Positions 1 to 8,177 of a stretch of DNA of 28,148 nucleotides are shown one piece after another. Where the stretch lies: NCBI GenBank assembly GCA_900551985.1, contig URYG01000016.1, positions 1 to 28,148 of the forward strand, written 5' to 3'. Every line of letters begins with the position of its first letter. The stretch's first letter is position 1. Origin of the DNA: an uncultured Prevotella sp. (lineage in GTDB: Bacteria > Bacteroidota > Bacteroidia > Bacteroidales > Bacteroidaceae). The translations under genes were made by a program, and so were the position numbers. Under the pieces are notes generated by a model. That model searched no databases. It saw only the letters and a list, made by a program, of their open reading frames with translations, and was not told the DNA's origin.

Positions 1-76
1 ATATCGGAGATTACCAACTTTTTTAGGCACTATTTCTTATCCCGAACTGAGGTAACTTATAGATGATGGTTATATT

Positions 77-1378
77 TTACAGCAATTCCGGAAGCTGGAA
101 GAGCTTCACGCTGTTGCTGCCTTTGATGAGGATGTAATGGTCGTGAGGCTGGTTCGCCTTGAGTGCTTCCTTCACTTCCTCTACGTTCTGGAACTTGCGG
201 TAGCTGCATGGAATATCCTTGAACTCTTCGCCTACCAGCCATACATTCTCCAAGCCGGCTGCCTGCAGCTGATCTACTACCTTCTGGTGCTCCTCGTGGC
301 TCACTTCGCCGAGCTCGCCCATCTGGCCGAGAATCGCCATCTTATGAGGCACATCCATCACGCGGAAGTTCTCGATGGCGGCTGCCATGCTCGAAGGGTT
401 GGCATTGTAGGCATCTACCACCAGCTTATTGTGCGCCGTCTCTTCCAACTGCGAACGGTTGTTGCTTGGAATGTAGTTCTCCAGGGCATGATCTATCTGC
501 TGAGGCTTCACGTCGAAATGAAGACCGATGGTGATGGCGGCAAGCATGTTGTCGATATTGTAAGAGCCGATGAGATGCGTCTGAACCTCATGCCAGTCGA
601 AACTTTCTGTGCGCCAGCGGAACTTCAGGAATGGAGCGCAGGAGATGACTTCTCCCCATACATCGCAGTTTTCGTCCTTGCCGTAGGTGATGAGGCGGTT
701 GATGTTGCGCTGCTCAGCCATCTGCATCAGGTGCTCGTTGTCTGCATTGATGAAGACGAGGGCATCGTTGGCTGCGAGGTAATCATAGAGTTCTCCCTTG
801 GTCTTCTTCACACCTTCGAAGCTGCCGAATCCCTGAAGGTGGGCACGGCCCACATTGGTAATCATACCGCAGGTAGGCTCCACGTATTCCACGAGCTTTC
901 GGATGTCGTCTGGATGGGAAGCACCCATCTCTACAACGGCAATTTCATTCTCTGGTGCCAGACGGAAGAGCGTCTTTGGTACGCCTACATCATTATTGAA
1001 GTTACCCTGGGTGAACATCACGTTGAACTTCTCGCCGAGAACGGCAGAGACGAGTTCCTTGGTGGTGGTCTTGCCGTTGGTTCCGGTGATTCCCACTATG
1101 GGAATTTCGAAGTGGCGGCGATGCTCACGGGCTAGTTCCTTGAAGGTGGTGAGGCAGTCCTCTACGAGGATGTAGCGCTCGTCGCCCTCCTTGGCATACT
1201 CTTTTTCATCTACAATCACATAGGCACAGCCTTTCTCCAAAGCCATGTCGGCAAACTTGTTGCCATCAAACGATGCGCCCTTCAAAGCCAGGAAGATGCT
1301 GCCCTCTGGGCAGTCGCGGCTGTCAGTGGTAATCACTGGGTGCGCTTGGTAAATCTGATAGAGTTCTGAAATATCCAT
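77..1378 (-). CDS. murF: UDP-N-acetylmuramoyl-tripeptide--D-alanyl-D-alanine ligase (MurF)
   Basis: Cytoplasmic ATP-dependent ligase that adds D-Ala-D-Ala to UDP-MurNAc-tripeptide, the last soluble step of peptidoglycan precursor synthesis. The 433 residues match the usual length. An N-terminal UDP-substrate domain (about 1-90) is followed by the Mur ligase P-loop GITGTNGKTTTKE (about 96-108), a central domain with EMGASHPDDI and TNVGRAHLQGFGS, and a C-terminal domain with VDAYNANPSSM and LGQMGELG, all typical of MurF. The ATG start is preceded by a good Bacteroidetes promoter on the same strand. It is divergent from the small-protein/folP operon. Its substrate dipeptide is made by ddl at 13496. 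Identification is from recognised motifs and is firm. Confidence 0.96.
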   Translation of the reverse strand: MDISELYQIYQAHPVITTDSRDCPEGSIFLALKGASFDGNKFADMALEKGCAYVIVDEKEYAKEGDERYILVEDCLTTFKELAREHRRHFEIPIVGITGTNGKTTTKELVSAVLGEKFNVMFTQGNFNNDVGVPKTLFRLAPENEIAVVEMGASHPDDIRKLVEYVEPTCGMITNVGRAHLQGFGSFEGVKKTKGELYDYLAANDALVFINADNEHLMQMAEQRNINRLITYGKDENCDVWGEVISCAPFLKFRWRTESFDWHEVQTHLIGSYNIDNMLAAITIGLHFDVKPQQIDHALENYIPSNNRSQLEETAHNKLVVDAYNANPSSMAAAIENFRVMDVPHKMAILGQMGELGEVSHEEHQKVVDQLQAAGLENVWLVGEEFKDIPCSYRKFQNVEEVKEALKANQPHDHYILIKGSNSVKLFQLPELL

Positions 1379-1402
1379 TGTCTATAACTATTATTTTGAG
1401 TG

Positions 1403-1433
1403 CAAAAGTAATCTAAATTGTGGACATAACAAA
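1403..1433 (-). promoter_or_regulatory. murF promoter
   Basis: Read on the minus strand, TTTG (1433-1430) is followed after 19 nt by TACTTTTG (1410-1403). This matches the Bacteroidetes -33 TTTG / -7 TAnnTTTG consensus. The leader to the murF ATG would be roughly 20 nt. Confidence 0.75.
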
Positions 1434-1474
1434 CAATTTTCCCAAAAAATGATGGTAATCTCGATTATTCTTTC

Positions 1475-1482
1475 TATTTTTG
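1475..1482 (+). promoter_or_regulatory. Candidate -7 box for the small-protein/folP/cdaA operon
   Basis: TATTTTTG fits the TAnnTTTG -7 consensus and lies 40 bases upstream of the ATG at 1522. No TTTG is visible at the expected -33 position, so this is weaker than the murF promoter facing the other way. Confidence 0.5.
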
Positions 1483-1521
1483 CAGAAATATTCGATGAAT
1501 CTTTAGAAAGTGAGGCTCTTT

Positions 1522-1743
1522 ATGGGTAGTAGAGATGAAAAAGATAAAACGAAAGTAAGGAAGGAAAAGCTGGCAGGCTATTTCTATAATCTATCCCAGT
1601 TGATATTTACGGGAACTGGGGTTGGAGGCGTGTTGCCGTTTTTACATGGAACGGCTTCATTAGGTGATATTTCCGTATTAGTTTTTGGCGCAGTTGCAAC
1701 AGTAGGCTTTGCGTATGCTGCCAATCGAATTTTAAAATATTAA
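1522..1743 (+). CDS. Small two-helix membrane protein, DUF6722-like
   Basis: A 73-residue protein with a charged N-terminus (MGSRDEKDKTKVRKEK) and two hydrophobic segments (about 22-45 and 50-66) linked by a short loop; the end is AANRILKY. I favour the ATG at 1522; an in-frame GTG at 1510 would add four residues (MRLF) but has less typical spacing. It resembles a Bacteroidetes small membrane family I recall as DUF6722; that name was not checked and no function is known. Its stop lies 4 nt before the first of two 34-residue membrane proteins, and the 4-nt pattern continues to folP, so it is probably the first gene of a coupled operon. Confidence 0.75.
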   Translation: MGSRDEKDKTKVRKEKLAGYFYNLSQLIFTGTGVGGVLPFLHGTASLGDISVLVFGAVATVGFAYAANRILKY

Positions 1744-1747
1744 AGTT

Positions 1748-1852
1748 ATGAGCTATTTGGCATTGTTTTTTTTAGTATGCTCGATTTTCAGTCTTGGTTT
1801 TATTGCTTGGACTTATACTAAGTCGGGTGAAAAGTGGCTTAAAGAATTGTAG
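1748..1852 (+). CDS. 34-residue single-pass membrane microprotein, copy 1
   Basis: ATG to TAG gives 34 residues: start MSYLALFFLVC, a hydrophobic span from about 3 to 22, then AWTYTKSGEKWLKEL. The basic/amphipathic tail after the helix suggests an N-out, C-in topology (inference). It starts 4 nt after the previous stop and is followed 4 nt later by a near-copy of itself. The two copies share MSYLALFFLVC at the start and GEKWLKEL at the end while the middle of the helix differs, which suggests selection on both ends. Below normal gene-calling size; coding status rests on the duplication, codon-level conservation and spacing. Function unknown. Confidence 0.7.
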   Translation: MSYLALFFLVCSIFSLGFIAWTYTKSGEKWLKEL

Positions 1853-1856
1853 AATC

Positions 1857-1961
1857 ATGAGCTATTTGGCATTGTTCTTTTTAGTTTGCTGTATCGTCGG
1901 TGGAAGTTTTTTAGCTTGGTTATATACAAAACCAGGCGAGAAATGGTTGAAAGAGTTATAA
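1857..1961 (+). CDS. 34-residue single-pass membrane microprotein, copy 2
   Basis: A tandem paralogue of the preceding gene at a 109-bp period: 34 residues, MSYLALFFLVC then a divergent helix core (CIVGGSFLAWLY) and the tail TKPGEKWLKEL. Several differences from copy 1 are synonymous (for example TTT/TTC for Phe and AAG/AAA for Lys), which is expected if the peptide is translated and constrained. The stop is 4 nt before the folP ATG, so ribosomes could reinitiate directly into folP. Function unknown. Confidence 0.7.
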   Translation: MSYLALFFLVCCIVGGSFLAWLYTKPGEKWLKEL

Positions 1962-1965
1962 TCCG

Positions 1966-2811
1966 ATGGAATATACAATTAATATCAAGGGGCACTTGAT
2001 GGATTTGAGTACCCCTCAGGTGATGGGCATCCTGAACGTTACGCCCGACAGCTTCTACTCTGGAAGTAGAAAGCAGACAGAAATGGAGATAGCTCAGAGA
2101 GCTAATCAGATTATAGAAGAAGGTGGAAGCATCATTGATGTGGGCGCTTTCTCCACCCGTCCCGGTGCCGATGAAGTATCGGAAGAGGAAGAGGGAAGAC
2201 GCCTGAAGTTCGCTCTCGACATTGTTCGCAGGGAGCAACCGGATGCTGTCGTCTCCGTAGATACCTATCGCCCTACCTTGGCACGCAAGTGTATCGAAGA
2301 GTGGGGAGCCGATATTATCAACGATGTATCAGAAGGTGGAATCACAGGCATCGCCAATGTGCCGCTGGAGCAGAGACAGGAGGAATATCCTGAGATGTTC
2401 CGGGTGGTGGGCGAACTGAAGGTACCTTATATATTAATGTCGGTGCAGCCAACGCTTGCTACGATGATGAAGGGCTTTGCCAGAGAGGTGCAGCAGTTGC
2501 GCGACCTGGGTGCCAAGGATATCATCCTCGACCCGGGCTTCGGCTTTGGCAAGAATCTCATCCAGAATTATCAGATTTATGATGAGATGGAGAAGTTGAA
2601 CGTACTGGAACTTCCAGTGCTCGTGGGCATCTCCCGCAAAAGCATGATCTACAAGCTGCTGGGTGGCGATGCCACTACATCGCTCAACGGAACTGCTGTG
2701 CTCGACACCATCGCCCTGATGAAGGGAGCCAGCATCCTTCGTGTTCATGATGTGAAGGAAGCTGCTGAGGCGGTTAAGATTGTTGAAGCCATGAAGGAGG
2801 GACGAGTATGA
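1966..2811 (+). CDS. folP: Dihydropteroate synthase
   Basis: Condenses 6-hydroxymethyl-dihydropterin diphosphate with p-aminobenzoate in cytoplasmic folate synthesis; the target of sulfonamides. The 281 residues form one pterin-binding TIM barrel with GILNVTPDSFYSGSR (21-35), STRPGA (63-68), SVDTYRP (97-103), INDVSEGG (118-125), ILDPGFGFGKN (187-197), GISRKSM (221-227) and a C-terminal LRVHDV (258-263). The strand that usually reads LMHMQG is LMSVQP here (157-162), and the usual GGESTRPGA is GAFSTRPGA. Its ATG lies 4 nt after a microprotein stop, and its last codons overlap the cdaA start in ATGA, indicating translational coupling. folP next to cdaA is a common Bacteroidetes arrangement. Confidence 0.95.
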   Translation: MEYTINIKGHLMDLSTPQVMGILNVTPDSFYSGSRKQTEMEIAQRANQIIEEGGSIIDVGAFSTRPGADEVSEEEEGRRLKFALDIVRREQPDAVVSVDTYRPTLARKCIEEWGADIINDVSEGGITGIANVPLEQRQEEYPEMFRVVGELKVPYILMSVQPTLATMMKGFAREVQQLRDLGAKDIILDPGFGFGKNLIQNYQIYDEMEKLNVLELPVLVGISRKSMIYKLLGGDATTSLNGTAVLDTIALMKGASILRVHDVKEAAEAVKIVEAMKEGRV

Positions 2812-3578
2812 TAGCATTCGGAATCAAGGACGTCATCGATATATTCCTGGTAGCCTCGCTGCTATTCTATGTTTATCGACTGATGAAGGAATCCCGCTCA
2901 CTGAACATCTTCGTGGGCATCATGCTTTTTGTACTGATCTGGCTTTTCGTAAGCCAGGTACTCGAAATGCGCCTGCTGGGTTCTATCCTGGATAAGTTGG
3001 TGAGTGTGGGAGTCATCGCCCTCATTGTCATCTTCCAGGAAGACATCCGAAGATTTCTTTATGAGATTGGTTCACAGAAAAGTATGCGCCGGCTTGTACG
3101 CTTCTTCCACTCCAGCAAGGAGAGTCAGAAGGAGGCAAACAAGGAGACAATCATGCCTATCGTGCTTGCCTGCATGAGCATGGCTAAGAAATATGTGGGT
3201 GCCCTTATCGTGATAGAGCGCGGCGTGCCTCTGAAGGATATCATGGATACTGGCGAGGAGATAGATTCCAAGATCAACCAGCGATTGATAGAGAACATCT
3301 TCTTTAAGAATTCGCCTCTGCATGATGGTGCTATGGTGATAAGCAACAAGCGAATCATGGCAGCAGGCTGTATCCTCCCTGTGAGTCACAACCTGGATAT
3401 TCCCAAGGAATTGGGACTTCGCCACCGTGCTGCCCTGGGTATTTCTCAGAGCAGTGATGCCATTGCCGTCATCGTTTCGGAAGAGACGGGACGAATCAGC
3501 GTTGCCATCAAGGGCGAGTTCAAACTTCGTCTTTCAGCGGAGGAGTTGGAGAGCATCCTGACACAGGAAATGCTGTAA
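2808..3578 (+). CDS. cdaA: Diadenylate cyclase CdaA (c-di-AMP synthase)
   Basis: A membrane enzyme that joins two ATP into c-di-AMP, the messenger used for potassium/osmotic and cell wall homeostasis. The 256 residues show an N-terminal membrane region with about three helices (about 10-25, 32-50, 60-77) and a C-terminal DAC domain with the catalytic DGA motif (LHDGAMVISN, 171-180) and the RHR motif (ELGLRHRAALG, 201-211). The start overlaps the folP stop by 4 nt. No CdaR or GlmM gene is adjacent, unlike in Firmicutes. Length and architecture match CdaA rather than DisA. Confidence 0.94.
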   Translation: MIAFGIKDVIDIFLVASLLFYVYRLMKESRSLNIFVGIMLFVLIWLFVSQVLEMRLLGSILDKLVSVGVIALIVIFQEDIRRFLYEIGSQKSMRRLVRFFHSSKESQKEANKETIMPIVLACMSMAKKYVGALIVIERGVPLKDIMDTGEEIDSKINQRLIENIFFKNSPLHDGAMVISNKRIMAAGCILPVSHNLDIPKELGLRHRAALGISQSSDAIAVIVSEETGRISVAIKGEFKLRLSAEELESILTQEML

Positions 3579-3668
3579 AGTGAAGAACGTAAACCTTTAC
3601 GATAATGATTATCTCCAGTTTTAGCTTTTTTTACACATTTTAATGGGGATTATTTCAAAATAAATATG

Positions 3669-3676
3669 TACTTTTG
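3669..3676 (+). promoter_or_regulatory. Candidate pta promoter (-7 box)
   Basis: TACTTTTG matches TAnnTTTG and would give a leader of about 100 nt to pta. A clear TTTG at -33 is not seen. It is the best candidate promoter in the 200-nt gap after cdaA. Confidence 0.55.
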
Positions 3677-3779
3677 CAAAGTCGATATGGCAAAACGGCA
3701 AAAAATCAAGCCGTAGCGCCTTATTAGATTGACAAATCTACTATCGAAGATAACAAAATTATATAAATAAAGAAATAAA

Positions 3780-4826
3780 ATGGATTTATTACAGCAAATC
3801 GTAGCTCGCGCTAAAGCTGACAAGCAGCGCATCGTGCTCCCTGAAGCAGAAGAGGAGCGTACATTGAAAGCAGCCGATAAAGTTTTGGCTGATGATCTCG
3901 CAGACATCATCCTCATCGGTAACCCTGCCAACATTAAGAATCTCGCAGCACAGTGGGGTCTTAACAATATCGACAAGGCTACTATCGTTGATCCACAAAA
4001 CAACCCTAAGACTGAGGAGTATGCTGAGAAGCTCGCTGAACTTCGCAAGAAGAAGGGCATGACTGTAGAGCAGGCTCGTGAACTCGTAACTAAGAACAAC
4101 CTCTACCTCGGTTGCATGATTATCAAGACTGAGGGTGCTGATGGTCAGATTTCTGGTGCGTTGAGCACAACTGGCGATACTCTTCGTCCAGCTCTCCAGA
4201 TCATCAAGTGTACTCCAGGTATCACTTGTGTAAGTGGTGCTATGTTGCTCATCTCAGACCAGAAGCAGTATGGTCAGGATGGCGTAGTGGTAATGGGTGA
4301 CGTTGCTGTAACTCCAAACCCTACAGCCGATCAGCTTGCTCAGATTGCCTATACAACAGCTCATACAGCTCAGTCAGTAGCTGGTATTGCTGATCCTCAG
4401 ATTGCCATGTTGAGCTTCTCAACAATGGGTAGTGCCAAGGATGCTATCAACAAGGAGACTGGCAAGAGCGTTTATATCATCGACAAGGTGAAGGATGCTG
4501 TTGCTATCGCTAAGGAGAAGTTCCCTGAGCTTCATCTCGACGGTGAGCTTCAGGCAGATGCTGCCCTTGTTCCTGAGGTAGCTGCCAAGAAGGCTCCAAA
4601 GTCAGAGGTTGCTGGTAAGGCTAACGTATTGGTAGTTCCAAACCTCGAGGTTGGTAACATTGGCTACAAGCTCGTTCAGCGCCTGGGTGGTGCCATCGCT
4701 ATCGGTCCTATCCTCCAGGGTATCGCTCGTCCTGTTAACGACCTTTCTCGTGGTTGCTCTGTAGATGACATCTACTACATGGTAGCTATCACAGCTTGCC
4801 AGGCACAGGATGCAAAGAAGGCTTAA
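3780..4826 (+). CDS. pta: Phosphate acetyltransferase
   Basis: Converts acetyl-CoA and phosphate to acetyl phosphate, the first step of ATP-yielding acetate formation. The 348 residues are the short form of Pta: only the PTA/PTB domain, without the N-terminal regulatory DRTGG region of enterobacterial Pta. Recognisable stretches are RIVLPEAEEERTLKAA (18-33), GALSTTGDTLRPALQIIK, VVMGDVAVTPNPTADQLAQI, MLSFSTMGSAK, LVVPNLEVGNIGYKL and a GPILQGIARPVNDLSRGC motif near the C-terminus. ackA follows after 38 nt on the same strand, forming the standard pta-ackA pair. Codon use is strongly biased, suggesting high expression. Confidence 0.96.
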   Translation: MDLLQQIVARAKADKQRIVLPEAEEERTLKAADKVLADDLADIILIGNPANIKNLAAQWGLNNIDKATIVDPQNNPKTEEYAEKLAELRKKKGMTVEQARELVTKNNLYLGCMIIKTEGADGQISGALSTTGDTLRPALQIIKCTPGITCVSGAMLLISDQKQYGQDGVVVMGDVAVTPNPTADQLAQIAYTTAHTAQSVAGIADPQIAMLSFSTMGSAKDAINKETGKSVYIIDKVKDAVAIAKEKFPELHLDGELQADAALVPEVAAKKAPKSEVAGKANVLVVPNLEVGNIGYKLVQRLGGAIAIGPILQGIARPVNDLSRGCSVDDIYYMVAITACQAQDAKKA

Positions 4827-4864
4827 TCAACTAACTTTATTTATAACATTACAAACTAAACATT

Positions 4865-6067
4865 ATGAAAGTATTGGTTCTGAACTGTGGTAGTTCATCT
4901 ATCAAGTACAAGTTATATAATATGGACGATGAGTCTGTATTGGCACAGGGTGGTGTAGAGCGTATCGGTCTTGATAACGCTTTCATCAAGGTTAAATTGC
5001 CTAATGGCGAGAAGAAGCAGATCATGCACGACATGCCTGACCACAAGGAAGGTGTGAACTTCGTGTTCAAGTGCCTGCTCGACCCGGAAATCGGTGCCAT
5101 CAAGGACTTGAAGGAAATCGACGCTGTAGGCCACCGCGTAGTGCAGGGTGGTGACAAGTTCAAGGAGAGCGTCATCGTTGACCAGAGTGTAGAGGATGGT
5201 ATCGAGGAACTTTGCGACCTCGCTCCTGTTCACAACGCAGGTCACCTGAAGGGTATCCGTGCCGTTGACTCATTGATGCCTGGCACTCCTCAGGTTTGCG
5301 TATTCGACAACGCATTCCACAGCACAATGCCAGACTACGCTTATCTCTATGCCATTCCTTACGAGTTGTACGAGAAGTATCACGTACGCCGCTATGGTTT
5401 CCACGGAACATCTCACCGCTATGTTTCTAAGCGTGTTTGCGAGATTCTCGGTCTCGACCAGGACAACTCAAAGGTAATCACTTGCCATATCGGTAACGGT
5501 GGCTCTGTAGCTGCTGTGTTGAACGGTAAGGTATTGGATACCTCAATGGGCTTGACTCCATTGGCAGGTTTGATGATGGGTTCACGTTGTGGTGACATCG
5601 ATGCTTCTGCTGTTACTTATCTGATGGATAAGTTGAACATGAAGCCACAGGAGATGGCTGACTTCCTGAACAAGAAGAGTGGTGTGCTCGGTATCACAGG
5701 TATTTCTTCTGATATGCGCGACATCGAGAACGCTGCCAACGAGGGTAACGAGAAGGCTCAGCTGGCTCTCCGTATGTACGAGTATCGCATCAAGAAGTAC
5801 ATCGGTGCTTACACAGCAGCTATGGGTGGTGTTGACGCTATCGTATTTACAGCTGGTGTTGGTGAGAACCAGACCGATCTCCGTGAGGAAGCTTGCAAGA
5901 ACCTGGAGTATCTTGGCATCAAGATCAACAAGGAAGTGAACGACAAGGTTCGTGGCGAGGAAGCTATCATCTCTACCGACGACAGCAAGGTGAAGGTAGT
6001 GGTAGTTCCTACCGACGAGGAAATCGTTATCGCTCGTGATACAATGGAGTTGGTTGCTAAGAAGTAA
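4865..6067 (+). CDS. ackA: Acetate kinase
   Basis: Transfers phosphate from acetyl phosphate to ADP, giving acetate and ATP; cytoplasmic ASKHA-fold enzyme. The 400 residues match the family and align without gaps over the first 240 residues to known active-site positions: Asn7 in LNCGSSSIK, Arg91 in GHRVVQGG, Asp148 in FDNAFHSTMP, His180 in YGFHGTSHRYVS and Arg241 in GSRCGDIDAS. The metal/phosphate region TDEEIVIARDT lies at 383-393. It is cotranscribed with pta and followed by a 12-bp-stem hairpin. Confidence 0.97.
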   Translation: MKVLVLNCGSSSIKYKLYNMDDESVLAQGGVERIGLDNAFIKVKLPNGEKKQIMHDMPDHKEGVNFVFKCLLDPEIGAIKDLKEIDAVGHRVVQGGDKFKESVIVDQSVEDGIEELCDLAPVHNAGHLKGIRAVDSLMPGTPQVCVFDNAFHSTMPDYAYLYAIPYELYEKYHVRRYGFHGTSHRYVSKRVCEILGLDQDNSKVITCHIGNGGSVAAVLNGKVLDTSMGLTPLAGLMMGSRCGDIDASAVTYLMDKLNMKPQEMADFLNKKSGVLGITGISSDMRDIENAANEGNEKAQLALRMYEYRIKKYIGAYTAAMGGVDAIVFTAGVGENQTDLREEACKNLEYLGIKINKEVNDKVRGEEAIISTDDSKVKVVVVPTDEEIVIARDTMELVAKK

Positions 6068-6090
6068 TCCAACACAATACTATATAATAT

Positions 6091-6132
6091 TAAGGTGAAG
6101 ACTAAAAACAGCAATGGATGGTCTTCACCTTA
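6091..6132 (+). terminator. Terminator-like hairpin after ackA
   Basis: The arms 6091-6102 and 6121-6132 are perfectly complementary over 12 bp, with an 18-nt loop. The following bases (TTTCTTTCTT) are T-rich. It lies 23 nt after the ackA stop, as expected for an intrinsic terminator, although the loop is long. Confidence 0.7.
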
Positions 6133-6207
6133 TTTCTTTCTTATCATTATTACATGATGAGGCTCCTGCCTGATGAGGGTGGAAGCATCACTTAAATTTT
6201 GAGAATT

Positions 6208-7254
6208 ATGAAAACAAAGATTGTAACTTTCGGAGAAATATTGCTTAGAATCTCTAAGCCTGGTTATCAACGATTATTCCAAGGTCACCGTATGTTCGGC
6301 AACTATGGTGGCAGCGAGGCAAATGCAGCCATCTCTCTGGCTCATTTGGGCGATAACGTGGAGTATGTAACCCGTTTGCCATACGGCGAGATGGGCGAAG
6401 CTGCGCTGATGCATCTCAGAGAGTTTGGTCTGAATGTTTCTCATGTGGTGCGTGGTGGCGACCGTCTCGGTACCTATTACTTCGAGGAAGCTGTGGCGAT
6501 GCGCAACTCCCGTGTGGTCTATGACCGCAAGAACTCTTCTTTCTATACCTTGAAGCGAGGTATGGTGAAATGGAATCAGGTACTGGCGGATGCTGCCGTA
6601 TTCCATTGCTCAGGTATTACCTGCGCCATCAGTCGTGATGCGATGGAATCTACCATGGATGCCATCAAGCTGGCGGTTGCTGATGGTCTGACCATCGCCT
6701 GCGATATCAACTATCGCAAGAATCTCTGGGGATATGGTCTGGAACCTCACGATGTGCTCTTCCAGATGATGCAGTACAGCGACATCATCTTCGGTGACCA
6801 GAATGAGTGGGAGATAGCCAGTGGAGTGCCTCATATTCCTTTCGAGGCTTTGGATGAAAACTATGTAATAGACAGGGAGGCTTATCTGTCGTATTTCCGC
6901 AAGATGCACCGTCTCTTCCCTAAGTGCAAGAAGATGGTGATGGCTGTAAGAAACCAGATAGCCAGTAGCCATCATACCTTGAGTGGTCTGCTCTATGATG
7001 CTGTAGAGGATCAGCTCTATACAACGAGAATCTACGATATACAGCCTATCGTTGATCCGATGGGTGTAGGCGATGCCTTCATTGCTGCCTATATCCACGC
7101 TCATCAGAAGTGGGGCGATGAGAACCAGTATTGCCTGGATTTCTCTCTCTCAGCCAGTGCCATCAAGAACACGGTACCGGGTGATCAGAATCTGGTATCT
7201 GAAGAAGAAATCATCAACAATATGACTTCTTCGGGAGGAAGAATCCAGCGATAG
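6208..7254 (+). CDS. kdgK: PfkB-family sugar kinase, probably 2-dehydro-3-deoxygluconokinase
   Basis: A ribokinase-fold enzyme that phosphorylates a sugar or sugar acid; the most likely substrate is 2-keto-3-deoxygluconate from uronate/pectin breakdown. I chose the ATG at 6208 (MKTKIVTFGEILLRIS, 348 residues); an upstream TTG would add three residues. The substrate region GNYGGSEANAAISLAHLGDN (31-50) and the C-terminal signature DPMGVGDAF (283-291), whose Asp289 is the catalytic base, are clear. The usual GAGD reads GVGD, seen in KDG kinase relatives. No KDPG aldolase or other pathway gene is nearby, so substrate assignment is less sure than family. It stands alone between two terminators. 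Confidence 0.85.
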   Translation: MKTKIVTFGEILLRISKPGYQRLFQGHRMFGNYGGSEANAAISLAHLGDNVEYVTRLPYGEMGEAALMHLREFGLNVSHVVRGGDRLGTYYFEEAVAMRNSRVVYDRKNSSFYTLKRGMVKWNQVLADAAVFHCSGITCAISRDAMESTMDAIKLAVADGLTIACDINYRKNLWGYGLEPHDVLFQMMQYSDIIFGDQNEWEIASGVPHIPFEALDENYVIDREAYLSYFRKMHRLFPKCKKMVMAVRNQIASSHHTLSGLLYDAVEDQLYTTRIYDIQPIVDPMGVGDAFIAAYIHAHQKWGDENQYCLDFSLSASAIKNTVPGDQNLVSEEEIINNMTSSGGRIQR

Positions 7255-7300
7255 GAATCAAACAAGAGCACATAGAGCTATAAGATTCGTGTGATAAGAA

Positions 7301-7331
7301 TAAAGGGCAGTCCAAATCGGGCTGCCCTTTA
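7301..7331. terminator. Bidirectional terminator between kdgK and lpxH
   Basis: Arms 7301-7313 and 7319-7331 form a 13-bp stem (one T-G wobble) with a 5-nt loop. The A-rich left side and T-rich right side mean it can terminate both the plus-strand kdgK and the convergent minus-strand lpxH transcript. Confidence 0.85.
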
Positions 7332-7351
7332 TCCTTGTAGCTTATTTATTG

Positions 7352-8116
7352 TTACGGTTGGCTTTCGCCTTCCACATATTCTTCCATAAACATGTGTTCG
7401 CCATCGAATACGGCGTAGGTGAACTGCCATATCCAGTCGCCCAGAATCATCAGGCGGGTCTTCTTGCTCAGCATCAGGTCCAGCTCGATGTGGCGGTGTC
7501 CGAACATGAAGTAATCTATATCCTTGTGGCTTTGCATATACTGTTTGGCAAAGCGTACCAGGAATTCCTTCTTTTCACCCATATAAGGCTCCTCCTTGCC
7601 ATCGGCACGTTTCAGACGGCTATGCTTCGCCCAGTTCAGTCCTAAGGACAATCCCCAGCGAGGATGTATGGCATTCAGAAGACGCTGACAGGTGCGGTTG
7701 TGGAACATCGCTTTCAGGAACTTGAACTTCTTGTCCGGGTCACCCAATCCGTCACCATGGGCAAGGAAGAACACCTTGTCGTAAATTTCCACGGTCTGTG
7801 GTTTGTGGTGAACGATCAATCCGCACTCTTCTTCCAGATAGCCGTATGTCCATAAGTCGTGGTTGCCGGTGAAGAAATGTACTTCCACTCCCATATCCGT
7901 CAACTCCGAGAGCTTGCCCAGGAATCGGGTGTAGCCTTTCGGTACCACATATTTATACTCGTTCCAGAAATCAAACATATCGCCCAGCAGATAGATGGCT
8001 GCAGCCTTGTGCTTGATGCTGTCGAGGAAACGTACGAGTCTGCGTTCCTGCATTCTGCCGTGTGGGATTGCCCACGAGCCGAGATGCGCATCAGAGAGGA
8101 AATATACATTTTTCAT
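7352..8116 (-). CDS. lpxH: UDP-2,3-diacylglucosamine hydrolase (LpxH-like)
   Basis: A calcineurin-like metallophosphoesterase that cleaves UDP-2,3-diacylglucosamine to lipid X and UMP in lipid A synthesis, at the inner face of the membrane. The 254 residues carry the metal-binding motifs in order: SDAHLG (Asp9, His11), GDMFDFW (Asp46), TGNHD (Asn85, His86), LAHGDGLG (His120) and MFGHRHIEL near 205. An insertion between the last two motifs fits the LpxH cap. It follows the SufT-like gene on the same strand with a 61-nt gap containing a dispersed repeat. Other metallophosphoesterase roles are possible but the motif set favours LpxH. Confidence 0.88.
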   Translation of the reverse strand: MKNVYFLSDAHLGSWAIPHGRMQERRLVRFLDSIKHKAAAIYLLGDMFDFWNEYKYVVPKGYTRFLGKLSELTDMGVEVHFFTGNHDLWTYGYLEEECGLIVHHKPQTVEIYDKVFFLAHGDGLGDPDKKFKFLKAMFHNRTCQRLLNAIHPRWGLSLGLNWAKHSRLKRADGKEEPYMGEKKEFLVRFAKQYMQSHKDIDYFMFGHRHIELDLMLSKKTRLMILGDWIWQFTYAVFDGEHMFMEEYVEGESQP

Positions 8117-8131
8117 AAGCGATTCTTTTTA

Positions 8132-8167
8132 AGTGAAGAGTGAAGAATGAAGAGCGAATAATTCAAC
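8132..8167. repeat. GTGAAGA-type degenerate short repeat
   Basis: Iterations of a (A/G)GTGAAGAnTGAAGA pattern ending in AATTCAA occupy the gap upstream of lpxH. A related array with the same ending lies at 12269-12311, before the pseudouridine synthase. It appears to be non-coding. Confidence 0.6.
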
Positions 8168-8177
8168 GGCTTTGTCT

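Noticed and set aside
1..76. A gene or terminator left of murF
   Set aside because: No start, coding frame or strong hairpin is visible in these 76 bases.
137..1135. 332-codon plus-strand frame opposite murF
   Set aside because: Antisense shadow of a clear MurF; the translation has no recognisable motif and is rich in His, Leu and Val as expected from a complement frame.
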